Source of the DNA: UBA6059 sp964351595
GTDB taxonomy: Bacteria; Bacteroidota; Bacteroidia; Cytophagales; Cyclobacteriaceae
Assembly (NCBI GenBank): GCA_964351595.1
Contig: CAYGOT010000005.1
Coordinates: 62,001-126,000 of the forward strand
Length of the DNA stretch: 64,000 nucleotides
Reading direction: 5' to 3'
A program made the position numbers and the translations under genes. Of this stretch, positions 40,742 to 49,995 are shown piece after piece. Each line of letters starts with the position of its first letter. The stretch's first letter is position 1. The notes under the pieces are model-generated. The model was not told the origin of the DNA. It ran no database searches and was given only the letters and a program-made list of their open reading frames with translations.

Positions 40742-41725
40742 ATGACACTTACGATTGTTATTACGACATATAATAGAATCAGCTTATTAAGACGATTGTT
40801 AGACAGCTTAATGGATCAAACCATTGCTAGTGAAGAGTTCGAGATTATTGTGGTAGACAATAATTCAACTGATGGTACAGTTGAATGGATCAAAAAGAGT
40901 AAACTTTTCGAAGCAAGAAAGATGCAGTTCGTCCAGGAAAAGACTCAAGGGGTTTCCATTGCAAGGAACTCAGGTTTAAAGCTGGCCAGCGGTGAGTATA
41001 TCAGCTTTCTTGATGATGATGTTACAGTGAGAAACAACTGGATGGCGGCAGTTTTTCAAATTATAAATAAGCATAAACCCGATTTTTTCGGAGGGGTGGT
41101 ACACCCAAGTTATGAGGAACAACCCCCAAAGTGGTTTGACGATAAGTTTGAGATCAGAGAGCATTATCCTGAATCAGGATGGCTTCCTGCCTATACTTAT
41201 CTTTCTATTAATTATGTTGCCAGACGAGCCTGCCTTAATAAAATTGGAGGTTTTAATATTGATATTGGACCTAAAGGTGCCAAATTTCAATATGGCGAAG
41301 ATTCGGATCTAATTGCACGACTATATCAAAAAGGTTACTTGGCTTATTACAATCGTGAAATGATTGTTGACCATTTTGTTCCAAAAAGGAAAATGACCTT
41401 AAGCTACGTGCTGAATAGGAAAATTGAACTGGGAATGTCATATGCTGTACTTGAGCATAAGTTCCACAATGCACAAACCAGCCCTGAAGAGGCTTTGAGC
41501 AACTTGTTGGGAATTGTTAAGTCACTGACGACTGGACTTGCTGAAATCAATGGGAGTTTTAATTCTGAAAATGATGATTTCAGCTTATCACTTGATCGAC
41601 TGCTTAATACTTGTTATGCAATCGGATATTCTATTCGATCATACGAACTTGCTGCTGAAGATAGAACCTTGATAGATAAAATTAGAGACTTGAATATTTC
41701 TAAACTTATTAAGTCAATCAGCTGA
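40742..41725 (+). CDS. Glycosyltransferase family 2
   Basis: From ATG 40742, 327 residues: LTIVITTYNRISLLRRLLDSL, VVDNNSTDGTVEW, a DXD motif in SFLDDDVTVRNNW (near 97), and the acceptor/base segment YGEDSDLIARLYQKGY (near 180-195). This is the WcaA-like GT-A arrangement. A GTG at 40739 is an alternative start. Donor and acceptor are unknown. It follows the previous gene after 4 bases. Confidence 0.9.
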   Translation: MTLTIVITTYNRISLLRRLLDSLMDQTIASEEFEIIVVDNNSTDGTVEWIKKSKLFEARKMQFVQEKTQGVSIARNSGLKLASGEYISFLDDDVTVRNNWMAAVFQIINKHKPDFFGGVVHPSYEEQPPKWFDDKFEIREHYPESGWLPAYTYLSINYVARRACLNKIGGFNIDIGPKGAKFQYGEDSDLIARLYQKGYLAYYNREMIVDHFVPKRKMTLSYVLNRKIELGMSYAVLEHKFHNAQTSPEEALSNLLGIVKSLTTGLAEINGSFNSENDDFSLSLDRLLNTCYAIGYSIRSYELAAEDRTLIDKIRDLNISKLIKSIS

Positions 41726-41732
41726 TAGCTCA

Positions 41733-42935
41733 ATGATAAGTCCAACCATTGTCGTTATTTGCTATAATCGGCCTCAGGCACTAATCCGACTACTTAACAG
41801 CCTAAGTACATCCTATTACCCCGATTCTGAATACCCTAGACTGGTTTTAAGTATTGATTACTCAGGAAGTGATGAGGTCTTAATAATTGCAAAAAAATTT
41901 GAATGGCCCGGTGAAAAACGGGTGATCGCATATGCTTCAAATCAAGGCCTAAGAGATCATGTTCTTCAATGTGGTGATTTAGCTGAAGAATATGAGGCTA
42001 TAATAGTCTTAGAGGATGATCTACTTGTATCCGACGGATTTTACGAATTTGCACTCGCCTCATTAGAATATTACGCAGATGCTGAGCTGATCGCTGGTAT
42101 TTCACTGTATACCTATGAGTATGAGGAGATATCGCTTTTTAGGTATGATCCATTGATCAATGAATTTGATACAGAGTTAATTCAGATCGCCTCGTCATGG
42201 GGGCAAATTTGGACAAGGGCTCAATGGAGGTCGTTTAGGCAATGGTACAATGATCAAAAGGACTGGGTCTCGGATAATAGACTGCCAAGTATTGTGAATT
42301 GCTGGCCTAATACTTCATGGAAGAAGTTTTTCATCAAGTATATGATGATTAATAACTTATATATGGTATTTCCTAAAACGGGTCTTTCATCGAATTCTGG
42401 AGTTTCAGGGGAGCATGCCCCTCAAGATGAGACATATCGAATTAGTCGACTTCAGAGAGGTCAAAAGGAATTTAGTTTTCAACCTCTCAATCAAGAGGCT
42501 GAGTTAAGAGATACCTTTTTTCAACTAAGTCAGGATTATTTCAAAACACGACTGCCAGAGTTGTCAGAATTTGATTTTGATGTGGATTTACTAGGTTCAA
42601 AGAGTCATGAGAATTTAATAAGAGAATTTATACTAACAACAAAAAGTTGTTCTAACCCGATTCTTCAATATGGACTTTTTGTCAAACCAGTAGAAAACAA
42701 CGTGCTGATGCAATTGGAGGGCGAAGGCATCAGTCTTTCGAAGACAAGTGAGGTGCGTAGCTGGTCATTTCCATATGAACTCAGCCCATATTTCTATCCT
42801 ATACATCCCAGACCGCTCGAATTTTATATTCCAAGTTGGAAGCAACAGTTGTTAACGAAGCTATCTATTGAAAAAAATACTAATTTCATAAAGCGGCTGT
42901 TGTTTATAATCTTGAGAAAATATCTTGTCAAATGA
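41733..42935 (+). CDS. GNT-I-like glycosyltransferase (GT-A)
   Basis: The 400-residue protein starts PTIVVICYNRPQALIRLL. Its metal motif is VLEDDLLVSDGFYEFA (near residue 92), followed by SLYTYEYEE and WGQIWTRAQWRSFRQW. It resembles the sugar transferase family that includes the gene at 34375 but has a longer C-terminus (about 260-400) that I cannot assign. It is A+T-rich like its neighbours and probably adds one sugar of the repeat unit. Confidence 0.82.
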   Translation: MISPTIVVICYNRPQALIRLLNSLSTSYYPDSEYPRLVLSIDYSGSDEVLIIAKKFEWPGEKRVIAYASNQGLRDHVLQCGDLAEEYEAIIVLEDDLLVSDGFYEFALASLEYYADAELIAGISLYTYEYEEISLFRYDPLINEFDTELIQIASSWGQIWTRAQWRSFRQWYNDQKDWVSDNRLPSIVNCWPNTSWKKFFIKYMMINNLYMVFPKTGLSSNSGVSGEHAPQDETYRISRLQRGQKEFSFQPLNQEAELRDTFFQLSQDYFKTRLPELSEFDFDVDLLGSKSHENLIREFILTTKSCSNPILQYGLFVKPVENNVLMQLEGEGISLSKTSEVRSWSFPYELSPYFYPIHPRPLEFYIPSWKQQLLTKLSIEKNTNFIKRLLFIILRKYLVK

Positions 42936-42951
42936 AATCAGCTGGTTATTT

Positions 42952-43770
42952 ATGTCTAGAGTATTACTATTAATTCCGTTTGGTGGTCTATCAAATAGGT
43001 TAAGGGCATTGGCATCAGGGTTATGGTTGAAGAGTATATTGAAGGATGAATATGAACTGACGGTTGAATGGGAAGTAAATGATGATTGTGCCTGCCATTT
43101 TGAGGAACTTTTTGTGTCCAACAAAAAGATGGATTTTAGATATCATCGAGCCTTAAGCAATAATTCACTAATTCAGAAGATTGAAAGAGTTTGGAGTAAT
43201 AAATTAGAATCTTCGATCATTGACGATAGCCAAGTCAAAATACTAAATTGGGACTCTGAAATTGTTGTAAAACGATTTGAAAAGATAAAAAGAATAGAGA
43301 TTAGGACATGTCAGGAATTTGGTGATTGTAGTGATTTTTTCAACATCTTCGAGCCCCTACCTTATTTAGTACATAGAATTAATAAATATGATGATCACTT
43401 CAAATTACATGAACATATTGGTATGCACATACGGAGAACGGATAATTCTGCTTCAATTAAGCTAAGTCCAATTGATCTTTTTAAGAATAAGATAATGGAA
43501 TATTTAGGATGTAATCCAAATCAGAAGTTTTTTGTTTGTAGCGATGATTTAGCAGTTATTGACGATTTGAAACATGATTTTGGTGAACTAATTACTTCTA
43601 TAGTCGAAAATGTCGATCGTACTAATAAGGTTGGAACCGAGAATGCTTTAATAGATATGTGGTGTTTATCAAAGACTAAAAAAATATATGGTTCTTATTG
43701 GAGTAGCTTTTCAATGTCTGCATCTCGTCTTTCACGGACTCCCATGGAAGTGTTATTTATTCGTAATTGA
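42952..43770 (+). CDS. Fucosyltransferase-superfamily protein (HxRxxD motif)
   Basis: From ATG 42952 (272 residues), the N-terminus LLLIPFGGLSNRLRALASGL is the GGLxNRL loop that binds the nucleotide sugar in alpha-1,2-, alpha-1,6- and protein O-fucosyltransferases. The matching second motif is HIRRTD with H159, R161 and D164. A third, FVCSDDLAVI, lies near 190, and a late Ser-rich segment (YGSYWSSFSMSASRLSRTP) matches the last conserved region. It probably transfers fucose or a similar deoxyhexose from a GDP sugar. TTG 42925 is an alternative start. Confidence 0.8.
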   Translation: MSRVLLLIPFGGLSNRLRALASGLWLKSILKDEYELTVEWEVNDDCACHFEELFVSNKKMDFRYHRALSNNSLIQKIERVWSNKLESSIIDDSQVKILNWDSEIVVKRFEKIKRIEIRTCQEFGDCSDFFNIFEPLPYLVHRINKYDDHFKLHEHIGMHIRRTDNSASIKLSPIDLFKNKIMEYLGCNPNQKFFVCSDDLAVIDDLKHDFGELITSIVENVDRTNKVGTENALIDMWCLSKTKKIYGSYWSSFSMSASRLSRTPMEVLFIRN

Positions 43771-43827
43771 TTTTAATCAATTTGAGAACCATTTGATATT
43801 GGGATAGAGCTTTGTGATTTTTATTTG

Positions 43828-44760
43828 ATGAGTATCAATTTTTCGATTATTGTCCCTTCATTCAATCAAGCTGATTTTTTAGAAGAAAATCTTCAATCAA
43901 TCATTGGACAAGATTATGAGAATAAGGAGATAATTGTCATTGATGGAGGAAGTTCTGATAAGTCTACAGAGGTTTTGCGAAAATATGATGATCAAATTGA
44001 TTATTGGATAAGTGAGCCTGATAAAGGCACATTTGATGCAAACAATAAGGCAATGCGGCTTATGACCGGAGATTACTGGTGTATTATTAACTCGGACGAT
44101 GTTATGGCGCCAGATGCGCTAAAACTTGTAGCCGAAGTTATTGAAGTCACAGGTGAAAAATGGGTCACTGGTGGTGTTGATTTGATTGATAAGAATTCCA
44201 AAATCAGACAATCGGTGCAGGTCAAATTACCAAAGTACAAAACGGGAGGTTTGAGGTTGGCTACTAATAATTCAATTTATCATCCTTCTACTTATATCCA
44301 CTGTTCAATAATCGATGAAGTAGGATACTTTCATAGTACTGATATTATGGATTATGAATACTGGTTGAGAATGGAGGATTCGGGATATACACCTTTCGTC
44401 ATTGATGATGTCTTATCTAGGCTTAGGTTTCACGATGATTGCAAATCGTGGGATTATTTGAAGATGTACAAATATAATTCTGATTTGCTAAGATCTTTTG
44501 CAAGCAAAATAAGTCACCCTAATAATCAAGAACTTATTGAACGCTCTTCTCAGTGGATGAAAGATTTCTTAATTGGTAGTTATAAGAAGTCAGTAGCAGA
44601 AAAAGATTTGAGATCAGTCTTGGAATACTCATGGATGCTAGCAATTAAGCATCCGACTGAACTTACTAAGAGATGGTACTGGGGCGTAATGAGCCGTTTT
44701 TTCAAGGGGCTGAGCCATAAGGAATATCATCCATATCACTTCATGATGGATGAAGATTAG
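43828..44760 (+). CDS. Glycosyltransferase family 2
   Basis: The 310-residue enzyme from ATG 43828: NFSIIVPSFNQADFLEENLQ, VIDGGSSDKSTEVL, the long match YWISEPDKGTFDANNKAM and DXD-like IINSDDVMAPDAL. It belongs to the same subgroup as the enzymes at 39781 and 49246, so these are likely paralogues with diverged specificity. Its stop overlaps the next GT4 gene by 11 bases. Confidence 0.9.
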   Translation: MSINFSIIVPSFNQADFLEENLQSIIGQDYENKEIIVIDGGSSDKSTEVLRKYDDQIDYWISEPDKGTFDANNKAMRLMTGDYWCIINSDDVMAPDALKLVAEVIEVTGEKWVTGGVDLIDKNSKIRQSVQVKLPKYKTGGLRLATNNSIYHPSTYIHCSIIDEVGYFHSTDIMDYEYWLRMEDSGYTPFVIDDVLSRLRFHDDCKSWDYLKMYKYNSDLLRSFASKISHPNNQELIERSSQWMKDFLIGSYKKSVAEKDLRSVLEYSWMLAIKHPTELTKRWYWGVMSRFFKGLSHKEYHPYHFMMDED

Positions 44761-46021
44761 TTTTTTCAACAGTTATGTTCAAGGAGGTGCAGCAAATGCT
44801 GCAATTAACTTATTCAAGCACCTAGATGGTATAGAAAAGACCTTTTTTTATAAGGAAAATATAAGTTCTAGATATAATGCCTTAACGGATAATGATAGAC
44901 GGTTCATACGAATCGACTCTCATAACAAAAACGACCTCACTTTATGGAAACGTATTATTAAAGCTATTAACGCAAGAAAGTACTATCGTAGACATAGCAA
45001 AATTTTGAATAACAAACCTGCAGGTTTTGAACAGTTTAGTGTCCCAAATCAATTTGCTTCGACACCCATTTCTTTTTTCAGCAATGATCCCGGCATCATT
45101 CATTTGCATTGGATTGCCGAATGGATAGACTATTCGTCCTTTTTTATGAGTCTAGATGAAAAGACCCCAGTGGTTTGGACACTTCATGATATGAACGCAT
45201 TCACTGCAGGTTGTCATTTTGCATCAGGTTGTAATCAATACGAAACCGGATGTCGAATTTGTCCTCAATTGGCCGAAGATAGGTCTGTATCGGCCATCTT
45301 CAGACACAAGGAAGATGTGCTTAGTCGGTTGACGAATCTTAATATAGTCACGCCTTCCTTTTGGCTCTCGCGATTAGCCAAAAATTCAAAAATTCTTGAA
45401 CACGCAAAACATCATGTGATACCCAATGGTGTGGATACTGATTGTTTCTTTCCTATGGATTGTGTGCACGAAAAGTTTAATAACGACTCACTTAAAGTAT
45501 TATATGTTTCTGCTGACTTGAACAACCCTCGTAAAGGGTTTGAATATTTTAAGGTAATCACATCATGCTTTGTTGATTCGGATGAAACCATATTTTATGC
45601 GGTTGGTGATCATATATTACCCACAAATAACATTATTCAATTGGGTCGGATTGACTCAAGACAGGAACTCGCATTTATTTATTCTTCAGCAGATGTGCTG
45701 ATTTTCACATCAATTGAGGACAACTTACCAAATGTTATTCTAGAAGCTTTGGCATGTGGTACACCAGTTATAGGTTTCGATATAAGTGATCTGAAGCGTC
45801 TTAATGAAAAAAAATATCCCGTTTATCATTTTCCAATTGGAGATATATCAGGTATCGTAGAACAAATTAAGAAGTATAAACTTAACAGAATCAATGGAAG
45901 GGACTGGCTTGAACATTTTCGAGGTGAATACAGCCTACGAAATCAAGCAGAGCGTTACTTAGAATTATATAGAAAATTAGTGAGTTCTTACCAAGAAACA
46001 CCTAGTTTAGGTATCAAGTAA
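44750..46021 (+). CDS. Glycosyltransferase family 4 with Cys-rich motif
   Basis: The 423-residue GT-B enzyme starts KISFFNSYVQGGAANAAINL. It has the Cys cluster GGCH-type as AGCHFASGCNQY, continuing CRICPQL, and the donor site EDNLPNVILEALACGTPVIGF. It is clearly paralogous to the gene at 37812. The five cysteines are conserved between the two, so they may bind metal or form a structural knot. A GT2 of the recurring subgroup lies just before it. Confidence 0.9.
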   Translation: MKISFFNSYVQGGAANAAINLFKHLDGIEKTFFYKENISSRYNALTDNDRRFIRIDSHNKNDLTLWKRIIKAINARKYYRRHSKILNNKPAGFEQFSVPNQFASTPISFFSNDPGIIHLHWIAEWIDYSSFFMSLDEKTPVVWTLHDMNAFTAGCHFASGCNQYETGCRICPQLAEDRSVSAIFRHKEDVLSRLTNLNIVTPSFWLSRLAKNSKILEHAKHHVIPNGVDTDCFFPMDCVHEKFNNDSLKVLYVSADLNNPRKGFEYFKVITSCFVDSDETIFYAVGDHILPTNNIIQLGRIDSRQELAFIYSSADVLIFTSIEDNLPNVILEALACGTPVIGFDISDLKRLNEKKYPVYHFPIGDISGIVEQIKKYKLNRINGRDWLEHFRGEYSLRNQAERYLELYRKLVSSYQETPSLGIK

Positions 46022-47809
46022 ATGATTATTCTTATTCTTTTACCGATAAGTGTAATCGCACTGCTGTTTTGGGCGTTCTTTAAGAGGATGTCTTTACGAG
46101 AATCAATTGTTTTTTCAATTTTCATCTATTTAACTTTTGTTTATTTTGCAACAGAGATTCTCAGCCTTCTCGAAAGTGTTAGCTTCAATTCACTTATCTG
46201 GGTATATGTAATAGTTCTGACACTCCTCACGGTAGTCAATTTTAAAGTGTTTAAGTTTCCGATAAAGCCAATCGGCGACTTAGTAGAGAAAACGAAAGGA
46301 TATAACCTCTTAATTCTATTTTCGATCGCTCTTGCATTAGTCACATTGATTATCGGTCTTTATTTTCCAATTGAGAATTATGATTCTCTTTCATATCATA
46401 TGCCTAGAGTGATGCATTGGGCTCAAAATAAAAATGTTGAACATTATGCCACAGCGGATTTAAGGCAAATTTCGTTGGCTCCTCTTGCTGAGTATGCTGT
46501 ACTTCATTTTTATGTTTTGACAGAGGTAGATTTTTTCTCTAATCTGGTACAGTGGTTGGCCTTCATTGGTTGTATTGTAGCAGTTTCTTTAGTCCTTAAA
46601 AGGCTTGGGTTTGACAAATTCACTCAATGTCTTGGTGTATTTGTAACCGCTACAATTCCCATGGCAATATTACAATCATCTACAACACAGAATGACCTTG
46701 TTCTTACTTTTTTCATTCTGTTCGTTATCCTTACAATAAAAAGCAGATTAGAAATTAATAATGAGTTGATACTTGTATCCGTTAGTGCGGCTATGGCGAT
46801 TCTTACAAAGGGTACTGCCTTTATTTATTTGTTACCTCTGGCTGTCTTTTATGTCTATAGGCTTGTAGAAAATTATTTGCGATTAGATAAGCTTAGGTTA
46901 TTGATTGCGTCAATAATCTTCATATTGTGCATTGCCCCTTATACTCTAAGAAATTATTTGACTTTTGGAAATCCTTTAGGCGATGTTACGTCTCAAGTGA
47001 GCAATTCAAATATCAGCTTCTATAATACTATGGCTAACCTAATACGTAATGCCAGTCTTCAGGTAATCCCACCATTACCTAACTCCAATACGTTAGTTCA
47101 TAAGTCTGTGGATTTCGTATTTAGACTATTGCATTGGGATGTAACAGATCCTACAAACACTTTCAACGAATTGTATTCACTACCAGCACCTTTTCATTTC
47201 CATGAGGATACCGTTCCAGGTTTTTTTCATTTCATGCTGATCCTTGTTTGCCTAATTGACTGGCGCTTTTGGAAATCAACTATTAGTGTTAGACCATTGA
47301 TGATCTATAGTATATTTTCTTTTTTTTTATTTGCATTGCTTTTGAAGTTTCAAATTTGGGGTAGTCGACTTTTACTTCCCTGGTTTATTATTTCAAGTCC
47401 CTTGTGTGCAGTCATGCTTGTTAGGATGGGAGATTGGAGATATATAGTCGTTTTAGCTATGATTGGCATGTCTCTATGTTGTATAGTTCTTAATGCAAAT
47501 CGACCGCTTGTCAAGGTTTCCACTAACTCCAAATACCGCGAATTAAATGCTAATAATATTGAGTTTGAAAATAATTTTGAATTATTACATAAAAGTTCAA
47601 GTTGTGATGACTATGTCAATATTAGTACCACTACTGATAACGCACCCGTTGTTGGTTTCATCAGTTTGCACAACTCCAGTGAGTATTTAGTTTGGAAATA
47701 TCTACAATCGAATTTTGATATGTTTGAACTTTATCATGTGTGCGTTGGGAATATTAGCGCAAAAAGAACAGAACAAGTTATTCCTGACATTATCATCCGA
47801 GCGAAATGA
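46022..47809 (+). CDS. GT39/ArnT-like membrane glycosyltransferase
   Basis: The 595-residue integral membrane protein has about 11-12 helices. The first large periplasmic loop holds ENYDSLSYHMPRVMHWAQ (near 120), equivalent to the catalytic acidic loop of dolichyl/undecaprenyl-phosphate-sugar transferases (GT39, GT83). A soluble C-terminal tail of about 90 residues follows. It would use a lipid-phosphate sugar on the outer face of the inner membrane. The next gene codes for a DPM-like GT2 that could supply that donor, and the two overlap by ATGA. Confidence 0.82.
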   Translation: MIILILLPISVIALLFWAFFKRMSLRESIVFSIFIYLTFVYFATEILSLLESVSFNSLIWVYVIVLTLLTVVNFKVFKFPIKPIGDLVEKTKGYNLLILFSIALALVTLIIGLYFPIENYDSLSYHMPRVMHWAQNKNVEHYATADLRQISLAPLAEYAVLHFYVLTEVDFFSNLVQWLAFIGCIVAVSLVLKRLGFDKFTQCLGVFVTATIPMAILQSSTTQNDLVLTFFILFVILTIKSRLEINNELILVSVSAAMAILTKGTAFIYLLPLAVFYVYRLVENYLRLDKLRLLIASIIFILCIAPYTLRNYLTFGNPLGDVTSQVSNSNISFYNTMANLIRNASLQVIPPLPNSNTLVHKSVDFVFRLLHWDVTDPTNTFNELYSLPAPFHFHEDTVPGFFHFMLILVCLIDWRFWKSTISVRPLMIYSIFSFFLFALLLKFQIWGSRLLLPWFIISSPLCAVMLVRMGDWRYIVVLAMIGMSLCCIVLNANRPLVKVSTNSKYRELNANNIEFENNFELLHKSSSCDDYVNISTTTDNAPVVGFISLHNSSEYLVWKYLQSNFDMFELYHVCVGNISAKRTEQVIPDIIIRAK

Positions 47810-48519
47810 ATAAACTAAGTATCATAATACCATGCTTCAATGAAGAGAACTCAATTGAGTTAATTCTTGAGAGAATTAAAGGTGTTGAGCTTAATTATAA
47901 CATTGAAAAGCAGCTTATAATTATTGACGATTGTTCTACGGATAAGACAGTAAGGATTATCGAAGGTATTATTGATCGCAATAAAGAGTTGGATATTCTT
48001 TTTTTAAAGCAGGACGTTAATAGAGGTAAGGGAGCCGCAATAAAAAAAGGAATATCAAAGGCAAATGGTGATTTAATTATCATACAAGACGCTGATTTGG
48101 AGTATGATCCTGATGAGTATAATCTTCTTATTGAACCAATTGTTCAACACCGTGCTGATGTAGTATATGGAGCTAGATTTAACAATGGTAATCCTCACAG
48201 GATCCTTTTCTTTTGGCATACCATAGGAAATAAGTTTTTAACGTTTCTTTCGAATGCCCTTAGTAACCTTAACCTATCTGACATGGAAACATGTTACAAA
48301 ATGTTTAGAAGAGATGTTTTGGAGCATATACAGTTAGAAGAAAATCGATTTGGTTTTGAGCCAGAGATAACTGCCAAGGTTTCCAAGCTGAAGGGTATTA
48401 GAATTTATGAAGTTGGCATTTCTTATTATGGCAGGTCTTATGAGGAAGGAAAGAAAATATCTTGGCAAGATGGTTTTAGGGCAATTTATTGTGTTATTAA
48501 ATACAATATATTTCGATAA
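47806..48519 (+). CDS. Dolichol-phosphate-mannose-synthase-like GT2
   Basis: The 237-residue enzyme: LSIIIPCFNEENSIELILERI, IIDDCSTDKTVRII, GKGAAIKKGISKANGDLIIIQDADLEYDPDEY (metal site DAD) and DMETCYKMFRRDVL with the conserved Thr-Cys-Tyr-Lys segment. Length fits the soluble DPM1 type without a membrane anchor. It probably makes an undecaprenyl-phosphate sugar for the membrane transferase encoded just upstream. Confidence 0.9.
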   Translation: MNKLSIIIPCFNEENSIELILERIKGVELNYNIEKQLIIIDDCSTDKTVRIIEGIIDRNKELDILFLKQDVNRGKGAAIKKGISKANGDLIIIQDADLEYDPDEYNLLIEPIVQHRADVVYGARFNNGNPHRILFFWHTIGNKFLTFLSNALSNLNLSDMETCYKMFRRDVLEHIQLEENRFGFEPEITAKVSKLKGIRIYEVGISYYGRSYEEGKKISWQDGFRAIYCVIKYNIFR

Positions 48520-49244
48520 TGATAAGCGATAAAGGAGATAACGTCGGATTAGATACATTAGAGGCAGTTTCAGCCGCTCCTAAATTTAACAAGTGGATGT
48601 TCAGCCAAATACAGCCATTTCTTAAAGGGCCTGTTTTGGAAATTGGAAGTGGCATTGGCAATATGTCGAGATTGTTAATTGAATCTTTTCCAGACAGTTT
48701 CTTGTCAGATTTTGACAAAGGTTACTGGAGGCATTTAAAAGAACAGTTCGGAGAACAAGAGCATGTGAGAGAGGTCATACATATGGATCTTGTCGATAAA
48801 GATTTTGACAGAAAGTTTGGAAAGTATTTTGGTACAATGAGCTCAGTCTTTGCGCTCAATGTGGTAGAGCACATTGAAGATCACAAATTAGCCGTTGAAA
48901 ATGCAAAGAAATTAATAGTTAGTGGTGGAAACATAATAATTCTAGTTCCGGCCTTTCAAGTACTTTTTAACAAGTTTGACGTTGGTCTCGGACATTATCG
49001 AAGGTACACTAAATCGTCCTTGTCTGCACTTATGACATCAAATAACATTAGCGTAATTGAATCCAGATATTTTAATTTATTAGGTGTATTTGGATGGTTC
49101 TTAGATGGCAGACTATTAAAGAAAAAATCAGTATCCAACAATAGAATGAAGATTTACGATTCGATTCTACCTATCGCTAAGTTTCTTGATATGATCATGT
49201 CAAGGTTTATTGGATTGTCTGTGATCGTAGTTGGAAGAGTGTAA
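48519..49244 (+). CDS. Class I SAM-dependent methyltransferase
   Basis: The 241-residue protein overlaps the previous stop as TAATG. SAM motif: VLEIGSGIGNMSRLLI (near 36-51); then SVFALNVVEHIEDHKLAVEN and SGGNIIILVPAFQVLFNKFD with LGHYRRYTKSSL. This matches the methyltransferase type often paired with DPM-like GT2 genes. The paired GT2 lies directly upstream. Its target is probably a sugar or lipid-linked intermediate. Confidence 0.88.
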   Translation: MISDKGDNVGLDTLEAVSAAPKFNKWMFSQIQPFLKGPVLEIGSGIGNMSRLLIESFPDSFLSDFDKGYWRHLKEQFGEQEHVREVIHMDLVDKDFDRKFGKYFGTMSSVFALNVVEHIEDHKLAVENAKKLIVSGGNIIILVPAFQVLFNKFDVGLGHYRRYTKSSLSALMTSNNISVIESRYFNLLGVFGWFLDGRLLKKKSVSNNRMKIYDSILPIAKFLDMIMSRFIGLSVIVVGRV

Positions 49245-49245
49245 C

Positions 49246-49995
49246 GTGTTTGGTCAATCACTTTCTATAATCATACCCAACTTGAATCAAGGTTCATTTT
49301 TAGGAGATTGTATTGAATCTACCTTGAGTAATGTTGTTCCGATTCAAAGGATACTTATCGACGGATTGAGTACAGACAACTCACTAGATATAATCCATCA
49401 AAACCGACAATTTCTAGATTATTATGTTAGTGAAACAGATGAAGGACAGGCTGATGCTATTATTAAAGGTTTTGATTCTGCCAATGGAAATATTCATTGC
49501 TGGTTAAATTCAGATGACATGTTATGTCCTAGTAATTTGCATTATGCAATTAATCCTTTCAACGATTCTGGGGTGCAATGGATAACTGGAAATTGTGAAT
49601 TTATTGATGGCAATGGAAACACATTGAGCGTAATGAATCCTGAAATTCCATCAACATTTCATGAGTGGATTAATTTGCTAGTAAGAGGTAAGAGCTATCC
49701 TATTTTTCAGCCCTCTACCTTCTGGAGAAAAGAAGTTTGGGAGGAATGTGGTCCGTTGGATAAGAGCCTAGATTACTCATTTGATCATGATTTTTTTTTA
49801 CAGATTTATCAAAAATACGGGCCCCCAACATATGTTAATAATACATTGAGTAGGTTTAGAATACATGATCAAAGTAAGACCAATAATTTTTCAAAGCGTT
49901 TTGAAGCTGAGAATCGAAGGATAGGCCTGCGTAATTTATCTGGGTTTCCCATTAAGGATCAGCTCAGATTGAGAGTAATTAGTATGCTTAAATGA
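49246..49995 (+). CDS. Glycosyltransferase family 2
   Basis: Start chosen at GTG 49246, one base after the previous stop; a TTG at 49231 would lie in the upstream gene. The 249-residue protein: LSIIIPNLNQGSFLGDCIES, LIDGLSTDNSLDII, YYVSETDEGQADAIIKGF and DXD-like WLNSDDMLCPSNL, the third member of the recurring subgroup. It is shorter at its C-terminus than its paralogues. It overlaps the following gene by ATGA. Confidence 0.88.
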   Translation: MFGQSLSIIIPNLNQGSFLGDCIESTLSNVVPIQRILIDGLSTDNSLDIIHQNRQFLDYYVSETDEGQADAIIKGFDSANGNIHCWLNSDDMLCPSNLHYAINPFNDSGVQWITGNCEFIDGNGNTLSVMNPEIPSTFHEWINLLVRGKSYPIFQPSTFWRKEVWEECGPLDKSLDYSFDHDFFLQIYQKYGPPTYVNNTLSRFRIHDQSKTNNFSKRFEAENRRIGLRNLSGFPIKDQLRLRVISMLK

